A stretch of 7,367 nucleotides of DNA from CAYSCZ01 sp964429655 (GCA_964429655.1 CAYSCZ010000095.1:1-7367); one strand, 5' to 3'. Shown: positions 1 to 6,532, counted from the first letter of the stretch. Notes: generated from the sequence alone by a model not told the origin. Made by a program: numbers and translations.

Positions 1-55
1 TGTCTGATTTGAAGTGATTTAACCATGTAATAGAAAGTCTAATGACAATTCTGGG
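1..55 (-). mobile_element. MITE copy 1 (partial, cut by window edge)
   Basis: These 55 bases are the reverse complement of the first 55 bases of the 165-bp elements at 3522-3686 and 4667-4831, with no mismatch. The rest of the copy lies before the window. The end sequence CTGGG is at 51-55 and is followed by GTTAA (56-60), a TTAA-containing flank like those of the other copies; the second target copy cannot be seen. The ATG at 42-44 of the following small gene lies inside this terminal repeat. No coding capacity is visible. Confidence 0.9.
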
Positions 56-359
56 GTTAATGCTCATGGGTATCCTTCCACTATATTACGGTGTAAAAAT
101 GTACAGGAAATATAGTATACCGGCCTATAGTCTGGAAAATCAGACCCTGAGGCTGGCCACACAAAACGAAGGGAGGCTTACCGTTCCTGAGGTTGCCATG
201 AAACTAAATATCAGCATTGAAAAAGCAAGGAGCCTGTTAGAGAAAATGCAATTGAATAATGTTTTCAGTATTGAAATTACCGAACAGGGAGCTATTGTCT
301 ATCGAATGAATAATTATGCCAGCAACATAGACAAAAGCAGTGCCAAAGGCATAATTTAA
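42..359 (+). CDS. Small membrane-anchored winged-helix-like protein, probably 5'-truncated by a MITE
   Basis: This 105-codon frame encodes one hydrophobic segment (residues about 1-21, ending in a YRKY basic stop) and then a compact helix-turn-helix-like domain (about 33-90) with the pattern GRLTVPEVAMKLNIS, a second helix KARSLLEKM and a beta hairpin ending GAIVYRM. Small Bacteroidota proteins with a membrane segment plus such a C-terminal domain are known; their function is not. Codons 1-4 and most of codon 5 come from the terminal repeat of MITE copy 1 (ending at 55). The frame is closed upstream by a TGA at 15-17. ATGs at 60 and 66 are alternative starts; none has a good ribosome binding site. 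The original gene probably began further upstream and lost its 5' end to the insertion. The stop lies 3 bp from the end of the convergent peptidase gene. It may not be expressed. Confidence 0.55.
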   Translation: MTILGLMLMGILPLYYGVKMYRKYSIPAYSLENQTLRLATQNEGRLTVPEVAMKLNISIEKARSLLEKMQLNNVFSIEITEQGAIVYRMNNYASNIDKSSAKGII

Positions 360-362
360 AAC

Positions 363-2366
363 CTATTTGCTTTCAGGGAAATCAATTTTCGTATCAAGGT
401 CTTCGTTTTCCCCCTTCAAATAATTGTCAAACCACCGCATCATTCTAACATTGTAATCAAGGCGGGCGGTTGATTTTCTGTTTCCATGGCCTTCACCAGG
501 ATAAAATACCAATCTCACAGGGGTATTTGTTCTGGTTTTAATGTGCCGGTATAGCTCCATTGACTGACCGGGATAAACTCTCGGATCTTCTTTGCCATGC
601 ATGATCAGTAAGGGGGTTTTGGCGTTGTCCACATGGTATATCGGGCTTCTTTCGCGAAAGAAGTCATAATCATCCCACACTCTTTTTCTTGCATGCACAT
701 GATAAAGTTCTTCCGGGATATCACTGGTACCCCATTTGGACAGGTTATTACTGATCCCTACAAACATAACGCCTGCAGCAAACCGGTCACTGTATTTAGT
801 AGCCATCCACCCTGTGGCATAGCCCCCGTAAGAACCCCCGGTAACACCCACTTTATTTTCATCAACCAATCCACTTTTAATGAGGTAGTCAACACCATCT
901 ACAATATCATCAAACTCTTTACCGGCAGGATCAGCCTGGCTGCTCATAGCGAATTCCAGACCAAGCCCAGTGCTGCCACGATAATTGGGATAAAAAACTG
1001 CATAACCCCGGGCCGCAGCCATCTGTCCGGGGGAGGAGTAGCGGGTTAGCCATCCATTATCATAGTGTGCTTCAGGGCCTCCATGAACTACGGTGATTAA
1101 TGGATATTTTTCACCGGTTCTTTCATTGACAGGTCTGATGAGTATGCCTTCTATCTCCATGCCATCACGCGCTTGATACTTGATCACTTCCTGTTTACCA
1201 ATGTTTATGGTAGCTAGCCATGCATTATTATTAGTCAGCCTTTCTGGTACTTTACCCTTTTTATCAAGATAATAAAGCTCCGGTGGGTGATTGGGAGACT
1301 CTGCCATAAATGCTGTGGAACCGTTATCGGCCTGTGAGAAACCTTTCAGAATAGGTAGGGATCGTTCCAATAGAGGATTCATACTTTGTTTATCAATGTT
1401 AATGGTGCCAAAGCGGGAATAAACGCCTTTGCTGACCAGATAGGTGATCGTTTTCTCATCTTTCCAACTTATCGACTCGAATTTGCCTTTAAAATCAGGG
1501 AAGAGGTTCGTTGGTTTTCCACCGTTAGCCCCAACCAGTAACAACCTCCCATCTATCGGATCATTGATGTGTGCGCCGGCAATTATGCCCAGTTGGTTTC
1601 CATCCGGGCTCCACTCAAACTGTCCCAGCTTAGCCACGTGGTCTACTTCTCCGATTTTGGAATTGGAGTTCGCATCATAAATGTGGATGCCTTGTTTCAT
1701 ATAATAATCGTCCACCAAAGGAGTAGGAGCGGCAGAGACAGCCATTCTACTACCATCCGGGCTCCACTTCATACTTTTCACATCTCCTGTAACAGGTACT
1801 TCTTCAGCTGTCCAATCTGCAGGGTTAACCAAGTATATACGGGTGTAAGTAAGGTCTTCTTCGTAAATCTCCGGTTGATAGGGTAGCTTTGATTCTTTAC
1901 TTTCCTTTTCCTCATTAGCTATAACCGCCAGCTTGCGCCCATCATCAGACCATTCATAATGGCTGATGGATGTGTTATGCTCATATAGTTTCATCGCTTC
2001 TCCACCGGAAATTCCGATTTCATAAAGCGATCGTCCTTCGTCACCTGATCTTTTGGTCAGGAAAGTCAGGGTACCTTTCCCGGGACGAAAGGCTATAGAC
2101 CCTACACTCGATTGGGTGAAAAAAGGCATTGGACGATTGTTTTCAACGTCATAAACATAGAGATGATTTTGTGCACTTTCGTTCTTTTCTAATGGATCCG
2201 CAGGATTGCTTATGGTGTAAGCAATGTATTGGCCATCATCAGAAATCTCGACCCTGTTCACATATTTTAACCTGGCAACATCAAGAGGTGTTAATACCTC
2301 CTGGGCGATGATCAGATTACCAAAACCGAAAATGAATAATACAATAAATTGAAATTTTAACTTCAT
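363..2366 (-). CDS. Secreted S9 family peptidase (prolyl oligopeptidase / acylaminoacyl peptidase type)
   Basis: The 667-residue protein is full length for the bacterial S9C-like dipeptidyl/acylaminoacyl peptidases, serine enzymes that remove short units from peptides, usually in the periplasm. Residues 1-21 form a signal peptide (MKLK, hydrophobic core, cleavage near IIA-Q). The N-terminal half is a beta-propeller with PD40-type repeats: ISDDGQYIAY (41-50), WSDDGRKLAVIA (139-150), WSPDGSRMAVSA (201-212) and WSPDGNQLGIIA (252-263). The alpha/beta-hydrolase domain covers about 395-650. HGGP (428-431) lies in the oxyanion region, the nucleophile elbow GGSYGG gives Ser512, and Asp594 (GKEDPR) and His627 (GEGHG) complete the triad. 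The ATG at 2366 is favoured because it opens directly onto the signal peptide; AAAGG about 9 bases upstream is a weak ribosome site. It is convergent with the small gene ending at 359. Exact substrate preference cannot be read from the sequence. Confidence 0.96.
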   Translation of the reverse strand: MKLKFQFIVLFIFGFGNLIIAQEVLTPLDVARLKYVNRVEISDDGQYIAYTISNPADPLEKNESAQNHLYVYDVENNRPMPFFTQSSVGSIAFRPGKGTLTFLTKRSGDEGRSLYEIGISGGEAMKLYEHNTSISHYEWSDDGRKLAVIANEEKESKESKLPYQPEIYEEDLTYTRIYLVNPADWTAEEVPVTGDVKSMKWSPDGSRMAVSAAPTPLVDDYYMKQGIHIYDANSNSKIGEVDHVAKLGQFEWSPDGNQLGIIAGAHINDPIDGRLLLVGANGGKPTNLFPDFKGKFESISWKDEKTITYLVSKGVYSRFGTINIDKQSMNPLLERSLPILKGFSQADNGSTAFMAESPNHPPELYYLDKKGKVPERLTNNNAWLATINIGKQEVIKYQARDGMEIEGILIRPVNERTGEKYPLITVVHGGPEAHYDNGWLTRYSSPGQMAAARGYAVFYPNYRGSTGLGLEFAMSSQADPAGKEFDDIVDGVDYLIKSGLVDENKVGVTGGSYGGYATGWMATKYSDRFAAGVMFVGISNNLSKWGTSDIPEELYHVHARKRVWDDYDFFRERSPIYHVDNAKTPLLIMHGKEDPRVYPGQSMELYRHIKTRTNTPVRLVFYPGEGHGNRKSTARLDYNVRMMRWFDNYLKGENEDLDTKIDFPESK

Positions 2367-2443
2367 ATTATTAGACCTTTATTTCTTGGTTAATTTATCA
2401 ATTTTTAGTTTTTTATCCGCTTATCAAAAGAAGAACTTTATAG

Positions 2444-2914
2444 TTACTCATTTTTTAGGCACTCTACAGGATTGACAGGGGTAGATTTGACCGTTTGATA
2501 CGAAATAGTAAGTGCGGACAGTATGACGATTGCGACAACATCTATCAGAAAGTATCCAGATGACAGGTTGGTTCCACATACAAAATTTTCCAGCCAGCCA
2601 CTCATCAGATATCAGGCAGCGGGCAATGCAATCAACAAAGCTAATCCAATAAGCAGTAAAAACCAGTTGCTGACAAGCATCAGTAAGTGTGGTACGGAGG
2701 CACCCATCACCTTACGAATGCCGATTTCTTTGATTTTGGTTTCTACAATGAAGCCATCCATGCCTATGAGTCCCAAACATGAAATAATACCTGTAGTAAC
2801 AGAAAATAATTTGAATGAAGTACTGAGCCTTTGCTCATTGGTGTATTGTTGTTCGAATAGTTCATAGGCATCATCATGGATAATGGCCTCTGTAAGCAAT
2901 ACTATTTCTTCGAA
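2444..2914 (-). pseudogene. C-terminal remnant of a MacB/FtsX-family ABC transporter permease, with internal stop
   Basis: Reading on the minus strand, the frame gives YTNEQRLSTSFKLF, a hydrophobic helix (SVTTGIISCLGLIGM), the family hallmark KIKEIGIRKVMGASV, another hydrophobic helix and ALPAA, then a TGA at 2612-2614. The same frame continues past it with YLMSGWLENF, ISYQTVKSTPVNPVECLKNE and a TAA at 2444-2446. This is the expected extreme C-terminus of Bacteroidota MacB-like permeases, whose proteins usually end in NP-(V/A)-(E/K)-(S)-L. Those permeases are about 800 residues; here only about 155 remain. The upstream frame closes at a TAA at 2915-2917, and no earlier family motif was found beyond it. 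The gene therefore lost its N-terminal three quarters and also carries a nonsense mutation. A short product starting at a TTG (2899) is conceivable but would lack the transport core. Confidence 0.88.
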
Positions 2915-2917
2915 TTA

Positions 2918-3369
2918 ACCCGAGTAATATGCTTTCATCTAATTTGATAATTCTAACTATTTCTAATTGTTAATAAAGTAATAAAGGTTGATCTGTAAAA
3001 ATATTATAGCGTGGGGCGGACATCTAATGTATTAGAGAGGCTCTCTATGAGCTGGTATTATATGATGCTGGATCATAAACCTTTTGATATTATGATTGGT
3101 AGGATACCCATTAATGTACAGAAAAGTACTTATAGTATAACTTTAATTTAAATATAAAATATAAGCAAGTATACATAAATCATTGATTTTTAATGATTTA
3201 AAATATTTAAATAATTTACGCTCTTTAGAAACAGACAAAGTGACAGGCTGCTGTATAATAGACCAAATATAATTCTGCTTATGTTTATGGTGATCTTGTA
3301 GCAATATAATCTCACCAAATAATATTTGGGTGTATTAGTAGGGGTGATATTTCTTAATTTTACAGGGGC
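2918..3369. other. AT-rich stretch without a recognisable gene
   Basis: No convincing coding region is visible on either strand. The longest plus-strand frame I checked by hand runs from just after a TAA at 2996 to a TAA at 3149-3151 and contains an ATG at 3047 (34 codons from there); its product is not recognised and no ribosome site precedes it. The segment from about 3140 to 3220 is very rich in A and T. A short palindrome (3315-3329) lies shortly before the decayed gene that starts at 3370. The missing N-terminal part of the permease is not here. Confidence 0.6.
3315..3329. repeat. 15-bp palindrome upstream of decayed gene
   Basis: CCAAATA-A-TATTTGG is a perfect 7+1+7 inverted repeat. 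With one bulged G it extends outward to CACC/GGTG. It lies about 40 bases before the ATG of the decayed helical-repeat gene at 3370, a reasonable position for an operator of that gene. It could also be an unrelated hairpin: it has no run of T after it, so it is not a good terminator. Confidence 0.35.
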
Positions 3370-3516
3370 ATGCGCGAATTATCTGAATTATTATCCACCA
3401 CCTTTAATAAAAAATCATTGATTGACAGAATAATTCTAAATCCGGATGAAGTTGAGGAGACCATGTAGTTTATGTTGGGTATCGATCAGCCTGATGGCTG
3501 GCGTGCAGCCTGGGTG

Positions 3517-3521
3517 TTAAA
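3517..3521. repeat. Target-site duplication, left side of MITE copy 2
   Basis: TTAAA directly precedes the element end CCCAG and is matched exactly by TTAAA at 3687-3691 directly after the other end CTGGG. Confidence 0.8.
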
Positions 3522-3686
3522 CCCAGAATTGTCATTAGACTTTCTATTACATGGTTAAATCACTTCAAATCAGACACTTAACATGTTATTGGCTCGTCAC
3601 CATAGCAATGCTATGCCTCCTCGACCTAAGTGCCTGATTTTTTGGGCTTTAACCCTTCATGACAAAATTCCAATGACAAATCTGGG
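3522..3686 (+). mobile_element. MITE copy 2, complete (165 bp, non-autonomous)
   Basis: The element starts CCCAGAATTGTCATT and ends AATGACAAATCTGGG, giving terminal inverted repeats with one mismatch in 15. The palindrome continues inward: GGTTAAA, then AAATCAGACACTTA against TAAGTGCCTGATTT, and an apex CATAGC-AAT-GCTATG at 3601-3615. The whole element can thus fold into one long imperfect hairpin. TTAAA flanks both ends as a 5-bp target duplication. It differs from the copy at 4667-4831 at 5 of 165 positions (element positions 80, 86, 97, 104 and 122). No transposase frame fits in this length, so it must be mobilised in trans. It interrupts the helical-repeat pseudogene. I could not assign the IS family. 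Confidence 0.92.
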
Positions 3687-3691
3687 TTAAA
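3687..3691. repeat. Target-site duplication, right side of MITE copy 2
   Basis: TTAAA directly follows CTGGG and equals the left flank at 3517-3521. Confidence 0.8.
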
Positions 3692-3827
3692 GGATATATT
3701 TGAAAAGATAGACGCCAGGTTGCTCTAGATGTGGTAGATAAGATTTTAGCGATTATCCCTTATCGGCCTTAAGGACACCAAAGGGACCAAAATCAAACCT
3801 TCTTTTAAGTATCCAGTTTAGACCAGT

Positions 3828-4379
3828 ATGGTTTATCTGTTATCAATAATAACATTACTTATGCCAACACAAGAAATAGTGGTTTTGGAATTTAAGGATT
3901 ATGAAGCTGAGCTTGTCGAAGGCTACAATACTGGTCAGTGGAAAATTGTTGATGATGTGGTAATGGGTGGGAAGTCATCCGGGCATTTTGATATAGATAA
4001 AGCCGGCTATGGCCGTTTTCATGGCCATGTTTCCCTTGAAAATAATGGTGGATTTTCAATGGTTAAGTATAGTACCGATGCTATTGAAATTGTTAGCCAT
4101 AAAATAATCAATCTACGCCTTAAAGGTGATGGCAAAGCATATCAGCTACGGATAAAGCATTCGACAGAAGTATATTATACTTATCGGTATATTTTTCAAA
4201 CCTCAGGTGAATGGGAGACACTAGCGATACCAATGAAGGAGATGGTACCTGTTTACAGGGGCCGCCTTGTTGACCTGCCTGCATTCAATCATACAAAGAT
4301 CGAAGAATTTGCCATACTGATTGGAAACAAAAAAGAACAAGATTTCAGATTACTGATTGATTGGATCAAGATCATTTGA
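3828..4379 (+). CDS. CIA30-family protein (complex I intermediate-associated protein 30 domain)
   Basis: The 183-residue protein is almost entirely one CIA30 domain, a beta-sandwich related to carbohydrate-binding galactose-binding-like folds. Diagnostic segments are WKIVDDVVMGGKSSG (38-52), FHGHVSLENNGGFSMVKY (64-81), INLRLKGDGKAYQLRIK (94-110), GEWETLAIPM (127-136) and the closing FAILIGNKKEQDFRLLIDWI (161-180). In mitochondria the family helps assemble NADH dehydrogenase; the role of bacterial members is not settled, and many are predicted to be exported. Residues 1-14 are hydrophobic and could be a short signal peptide; an internal ATG at 3861 would give a cytosolic form. No ribosome site is evident before either start. 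The gene stands alone: a dead gene precedes it and the next gene is convergent. MITE copies 2 and 3, in the same orientation, flank it. Confidence 0.9.
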   Translation: MVYLLSIITLLMPTQEIVVLEFKDYEAELVEGYNTGQWKIVDDVVMGGKSSGHFDIDKAGYGRFHGHVSLENNGGFSMVKYSTDAIEIVSHKIINLRLKGDGKAYQLRIKHSTEVYYTYRYIFQTSGEWETLAIPMKEMVPVYRGRLVDLPAFNHTKIEEFAILIGNKKEQDFRLLIDWIKII

Positions 4380-4410
4380 TTAAGATTCAATCCTTAAATC
4401 AGAGCTTTTT
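4378..4410 (+). terminator. Weak terminator-like hairpin after the CIA30 gene
   Basis: GATTAAG (4378-4384) pairs with CTTAAATC (4393-4400) with one bulged A, and a run of five T follows at 4406-4410. The stem is AT-rich and the T run is not adjacent, so this is only a candidate. Confidence 0.25.
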
Positions 4411-4425
4411 GAAAGTGATATATTG

Positions 4426-4551
4426 ATGTTGAGCAGCAGTGCTAATTTGAATAAACATGATCAGGGACATCTGGAAGGTGAGATCAAAAGAATGAGTTTC
4501 TTGCTTTTGTTTCTGTTTAGCGTTTCCATTTTGACAACCAAGCGCTACTAA
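4426..4551 (+). CDS. Possible 41-codon small membrane peptide
   Basis: The frame from the ATG at 4426 starts MLSSSANLNKHDQGHLEGE and closes with a hydrophobic stretch (SFLLLFLFSVSIL) and a TTKRY tail, so it could make a single-span membrane peptide. An internal ATG at 4492, preceded by AAGGTGAG, would give only the hydrophobic part. The frame stays open upstream to a TAA at 4381, so it might also be the tail of a lost gene. It ends one base before the stop codon of the convergent PH-like gene. I do not recognise it, and chance is a real alternative. Confidence 0.2.
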   Translation: MLSSSANLNKHDQGHLEGEIKRMSFLLLFLFSVSILTTKRY

Positions 4552-4661
4552 CTAATCGCTCCATTCTTTCACTTTCTTCTTCAAATACTTCACCACCTTA
4601 TCATATTCCGTGTTTTCATGATTGCTGATGCGTAACTTAGTTCCATGTTTTATTTTGATGG

Positions 4662-4666
4662 ATAAA
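4662..4666. repeat. Target-site duplication, left side of MITE copy 3 (imperfect)
   Basis: ATAAA precedes the element end CCCAG; the right flank is TTAAA (4832-4836), a match at 4 of 5 bases. Confidence 0.65.
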
Positions 4667-4831
4667 CCCAGAATTGTCATTAGACTTTCTATTACATGGT
4701 TAAATCACTTCAAATCAGACACTTAACATGTTATTGGCTCGTCACTATAGCGATGCTATGCCCCCTCGAACTAAGTGCCTGATTTTTAGGGCTTTAACCC
4801 TTCATGACAAAATTCCAATGACAAATCTGGG
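4667..4831 (+). mobile_element. MITE copy 3, complete (165 bp, non-autonomous)
   Basis: It has the same ends, length and orientation as the copy at 3522-3686. The first 79 and last 43 bases are identical between the two. The five differences all lie in the middle; at the hairpin apex (4746-4760) they change one C-G pair to a T-G wobble and one loop base, so the fold is kept. The element sits inside the PH-like gene, on the opposite strand relative to it. Identity of about 97% and an intact reading frame on both sides point to a recent insertion. Confidence 0.92.
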
Positions 4832-4836
4832 TTAAA
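4832..4836. repeat. Target-site duplication, right side of MITE copy 3
   Basis: TTAAA directly after CTGGG, matching ATAAA at 4662-4666 at 4 of 5 bases and identical to the target of copy 2. Confidence 0.65.
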
Positions 4837-5192
4837 CGATTAAAGGTACTGGTCTTTCGCTTGATAATTTCTTCCTTCCATGAAGTTATTTCTGGAATTT
4901 TAACGGTTTTACCCGACTGTAACGGATACCGATAAGTCAATCGATCTTTTCCAAGGAATATCTTTACTGAAGAAAAATAGGTTTTGCTTCCAACGATCAA
5001 TGCAATTACTAACAGGGTAGGAATCAATAGCAGTTTCCAGATAAAATAGTTTTCAGGGTTATTGATAAGTGTTAGCAAAAACCAAATATCTACCGCAAAA
5101 ACAAGTAGCAGAAATATACCTACCGCAAAAAGTGTGTTGGGTTTGGGTTTGGAATGGATCATAGACCGCAAAGTTAGCCTGAACAATAATTT

Positions 5193-5219
5193 ATTGATTA
5201 AATTGATTAAATTGACTAC
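5193..5219. repeat. Three tandem 9-bp repeats before the glycosidase start
   Basis: ATTGATTAA is repeated exactly at 5193-5201 and 5202-5210, and a third unit ATTGACTAC (5211-5219) differs at two positions. The array ends two bases before the glycosidase ATG and lies between two divergent genes, so it could hold regulator-binding or promoter sequence. Chance slippage in AT-rich sequence is also possible. Confidence 0.6.
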
Positions 5220-5221
5220 AT

Positions 5222-6532
5222 ATGCTATCACTTCCAATCATTCCGCAAATATTTGTGCTATTATTTATTAGTAATCTTATGGTTAGCTGCTCATCATCGC
5301 AGGAAGAACAAAATACTTATAATATAACCAAGGCAGAAATCCGTCAGACAGCGGATGGTTATCGAATATTACTGAATGGAGAGCCCTTTTACATTGAAGG
5401 AGCCGGTTGCCAAAGTGGTGACAAAGAATCATTGGCGGTTCATGGCGCAAATTCCTTTAAAACCTGGAGCACGGATAATGCAAAGGAATACCTCGATCAG
5501 GCAGAGGCGCTCGGGTTAAAAGTCATGATGGGAATCAGTGTAGGGAAGGAGCGGCATGGATTTAATTATTATGATGAGGAAGCAGTAGAAAAACAGATGA
5601 ATCGCATCAGGAAAGAGGTTGAATCATTAAAAGATCATCCGGCATTAATTATTTGGGGCATTGGGAATGAGCTTAATCTCGAGGCTGAGGACACGAAAGT
5701 CTGGGAAGCCGTCAATGACATCTCCAAAATGATCCATGAAATTGATCCTAATCATCTTACAACATCACCAATTGCCGGAATCAGCGCTGAAATGGTAGAA
5801 ATACTGGAAGCCAAGGCTCCGGATCTGGATTTTATAAGTGTTCAGCTATATGCAGCCATGGATGTGCTGCCGGAACTTATTGAAAAATCAAATTACGAGG
5901 GGCCGATAGTCATTACGGAATGGGGAGCTACAGGGTACTGGGAGGTAGGCAGAACCGAATGGGGAGCGCCTATAGAAGACAACAGTTCAGTAAAAGCCGA
6001 TCATTATCTCAGAAGATATCAAAACTCAATTTTAACACAACCTCAGGTGATGGGTAGCTATGTGTTCTTATGGGGACAGAAGCAGGAACGCACACCAACC
6101 TGGTTTGGTGTTTTTATGCCTGATGGATCTGAAACTGAGTCTGTAGATGTGATGCATTATGTGTGGAACGATGAATGGCCCGAAAACCGAACGCCAAGGT
6201 TAAATAGTTTTACTCTGGAAGGACAAACACCTGCGGACAATATCCGGCTGAAGGTTGGCGAGGAATATTCAGCAAATGTGGATGTCGAAGATCTGGACGG
6301 CGACAAGCTCACATATCGTTGGGAGATCATGGAAGAAAGCAAATCCCAAAAGTCAGGTGGGGATAGCGAGTACATTCCTGATACGATAACCGGATTATTT
6401 ACTGAGGAGTCAGGGGCAGCGACCGGCTTTCAGGCACCAGATAAGCCGGGGGCGTATCGATTATATATTTATGTTAGCGACGGTAATAACCACACGGCCC
6501 ACGCCAATATTCCATTTTTCGTTGAGGAGTAA
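5222..6532 (+). CDS. Lipoprotein glycosidase, GH2-type TIM barrel with C-terminal Ig-like domain
   Basis: The 436-residue protein begins with a lipoprotein signal (hydrophobic to residue 20, then LMVSC with Cys23 as the likely lipid-modified residue). The TIM barrel covers about 36-318. It opens with ILLNGEPFYIEGAG and ANSFKTWSTDNAKEYLDQA, the typical start of GH2 barrel domains. IIWGIGNELN gives the acid/base Glu150 after Asn149, and IVITEWGATGYW gives the likely nucleophile Glu233. These match the catalytic layout of clan GH-A retaining glycosidases. Residues about 325-436 form an Ig- or PKD-like beta domain (VEDLDGDKLTYRWEI; YIYVSDGNNH). The sandwich domains that precede the barrel in classical GH2 beta-galactosidases are absent, so it is a minimal form; the sugar substrate cannot be predicted. 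No SusC/SusD genes accompany it. No Shine-Dalgarno is seen before the ATG at 5222, which is chosen because it yields the intact lipoprotein signal. Confidence 0.87.
   Translation: MLSLPIIPQIFVLLFISNLMVSCSSSQEEQNTYNITKAEIRQTADGYRILLNGEPFYIEGAGCQSGDKESLAVHGANSFKTWSTDNAKEYLDQAEALGLKVMMGISVGKERHGFNYYDEEAVEKQMNRIRKEVESLKDHPALIIWGIGNELNLEAEDTKVWEAVNDISKMIHEIDPNHLTTSPIAGISAEMVEILEAKAPDLDFISVQLYAAMDVLPELIEKSNYEGPIVITEWGATGYWEVGRTEWGAPIEDNSSVKADHYLRRYQNSILTQPQVMGSYVFLWGQKQERTPTWFGVFMPDGSETESVDVMHYVWNDEWPENRTPRLNSFTLEGQTPADNIRLKVGEEYSANVDVEDLDGDKLTYRWEIMEESKSQKSGGDSEYIPDTITGLFTEESGAATGFQAPDKPGAYRLYIYVSDGNNHTAHANIPFFVEE

Larger units (their letters stand above)
3370..3815 (+). pseudogene. Decayed HEAT-like helical-repeat protein gene, split by MITE copy 2
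   Basis: From an ATG at 3370, preceded by AGGGG, the frame reads MRELSELLSTTFNKKSL and DRIILNPDEVEETM, meets a TAG at 3466-3468, and continues FMLGIDQPDGWRAAWVL up to 3519, where MITE copy 2 begins. Joining across the element (using one TTAAA copy) gives WRAAWVLKDIFEKIDARLL, then a TAG at 3726-3728. A shifted frame continues DVVDKILAIIPYRP, a TAA at 3770-3772, and GHQRD. A further shift gives LLLSIQ. This order (N-terminal helix, 'WRAAW-L', 'GHQRE') resembles Bacteroidota hypothetical proteins of roughly 200 residues built of HEAT-like helices, recalled from memory and without a known function. At least three stops or frameshifts lie outside the MITE, so the gene was probably dead independently of it. 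The C-terminal half is missing; the CIA30 gene starts just downstream. Confidence 0.7.
4552..5162 (-). pseudogene. Two-TM, PH-like-domain membrane protein gene interrupted by MITE copy 3
   Basis: The 5' part (5162 down to the element) encodes MIHSKPKPN, two membrane helices (residues about 11-33 and 40-58) and the start of a beta-rich domain: VKIFLGKDRLTYRYP, IPEITSWKEEIIKRK, TSTFNRL. MITE copy 3 follows, and translation would then run into the element and stop at its TAA (4794-4796). On the far side (4666 to 4552) the same gene resumes: SIKIKHGTKLRISNHENTEY, then DKVVKYLKKKVKEWSD and a TAG. Removing the 165-bp element and one 5-bp target copy joins the parts in frame into 146 codons with no other defect. 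Bacterial PH-like proteins with two TM helices share this layout; their role is not known. The ATG at 5162 is preferred to a TTG at 5237, which would overlap the divergent glycosidase gene. Confidence 0.85.

Noticed and set aside
633..1049. Open frames on the plus strand inside the peptidase gene (also near 1444-1886 and 2129-2311)
   Set aside because: They lie opposite a full-length gene with all family motifs and have no features of their own.
2398..2430. Bacteroidota-type promoter for the S9 peptidase (TTTG, 17 bases, then AAAAATTG)
   Set aside because: The -33 element fits, but the -7 element matches TAnnTTTG at only four of six fixed positions, too weak in such AT-rich sequence.
5169..5176. 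Exact -7 box TAACTTTG on the minus strand before the PH-like gene
   Set aside because: There is no TTTG or TTG at the required distance upstream, and it would place the transcript start at or beside the ATG at 5162. A similar exact TATATTTG at 3695-3702 (+) also lacks a -33 partner.
5163..5237. Longer start (TTG at 5237) for the PH-like gene
   Set aside because: The added residues come from the 9-bp tandem repeat, and the start would overlap the divergent glycosidase gene; the ATG at 5162 gives the usual short N-terminus before the first membrane helix.
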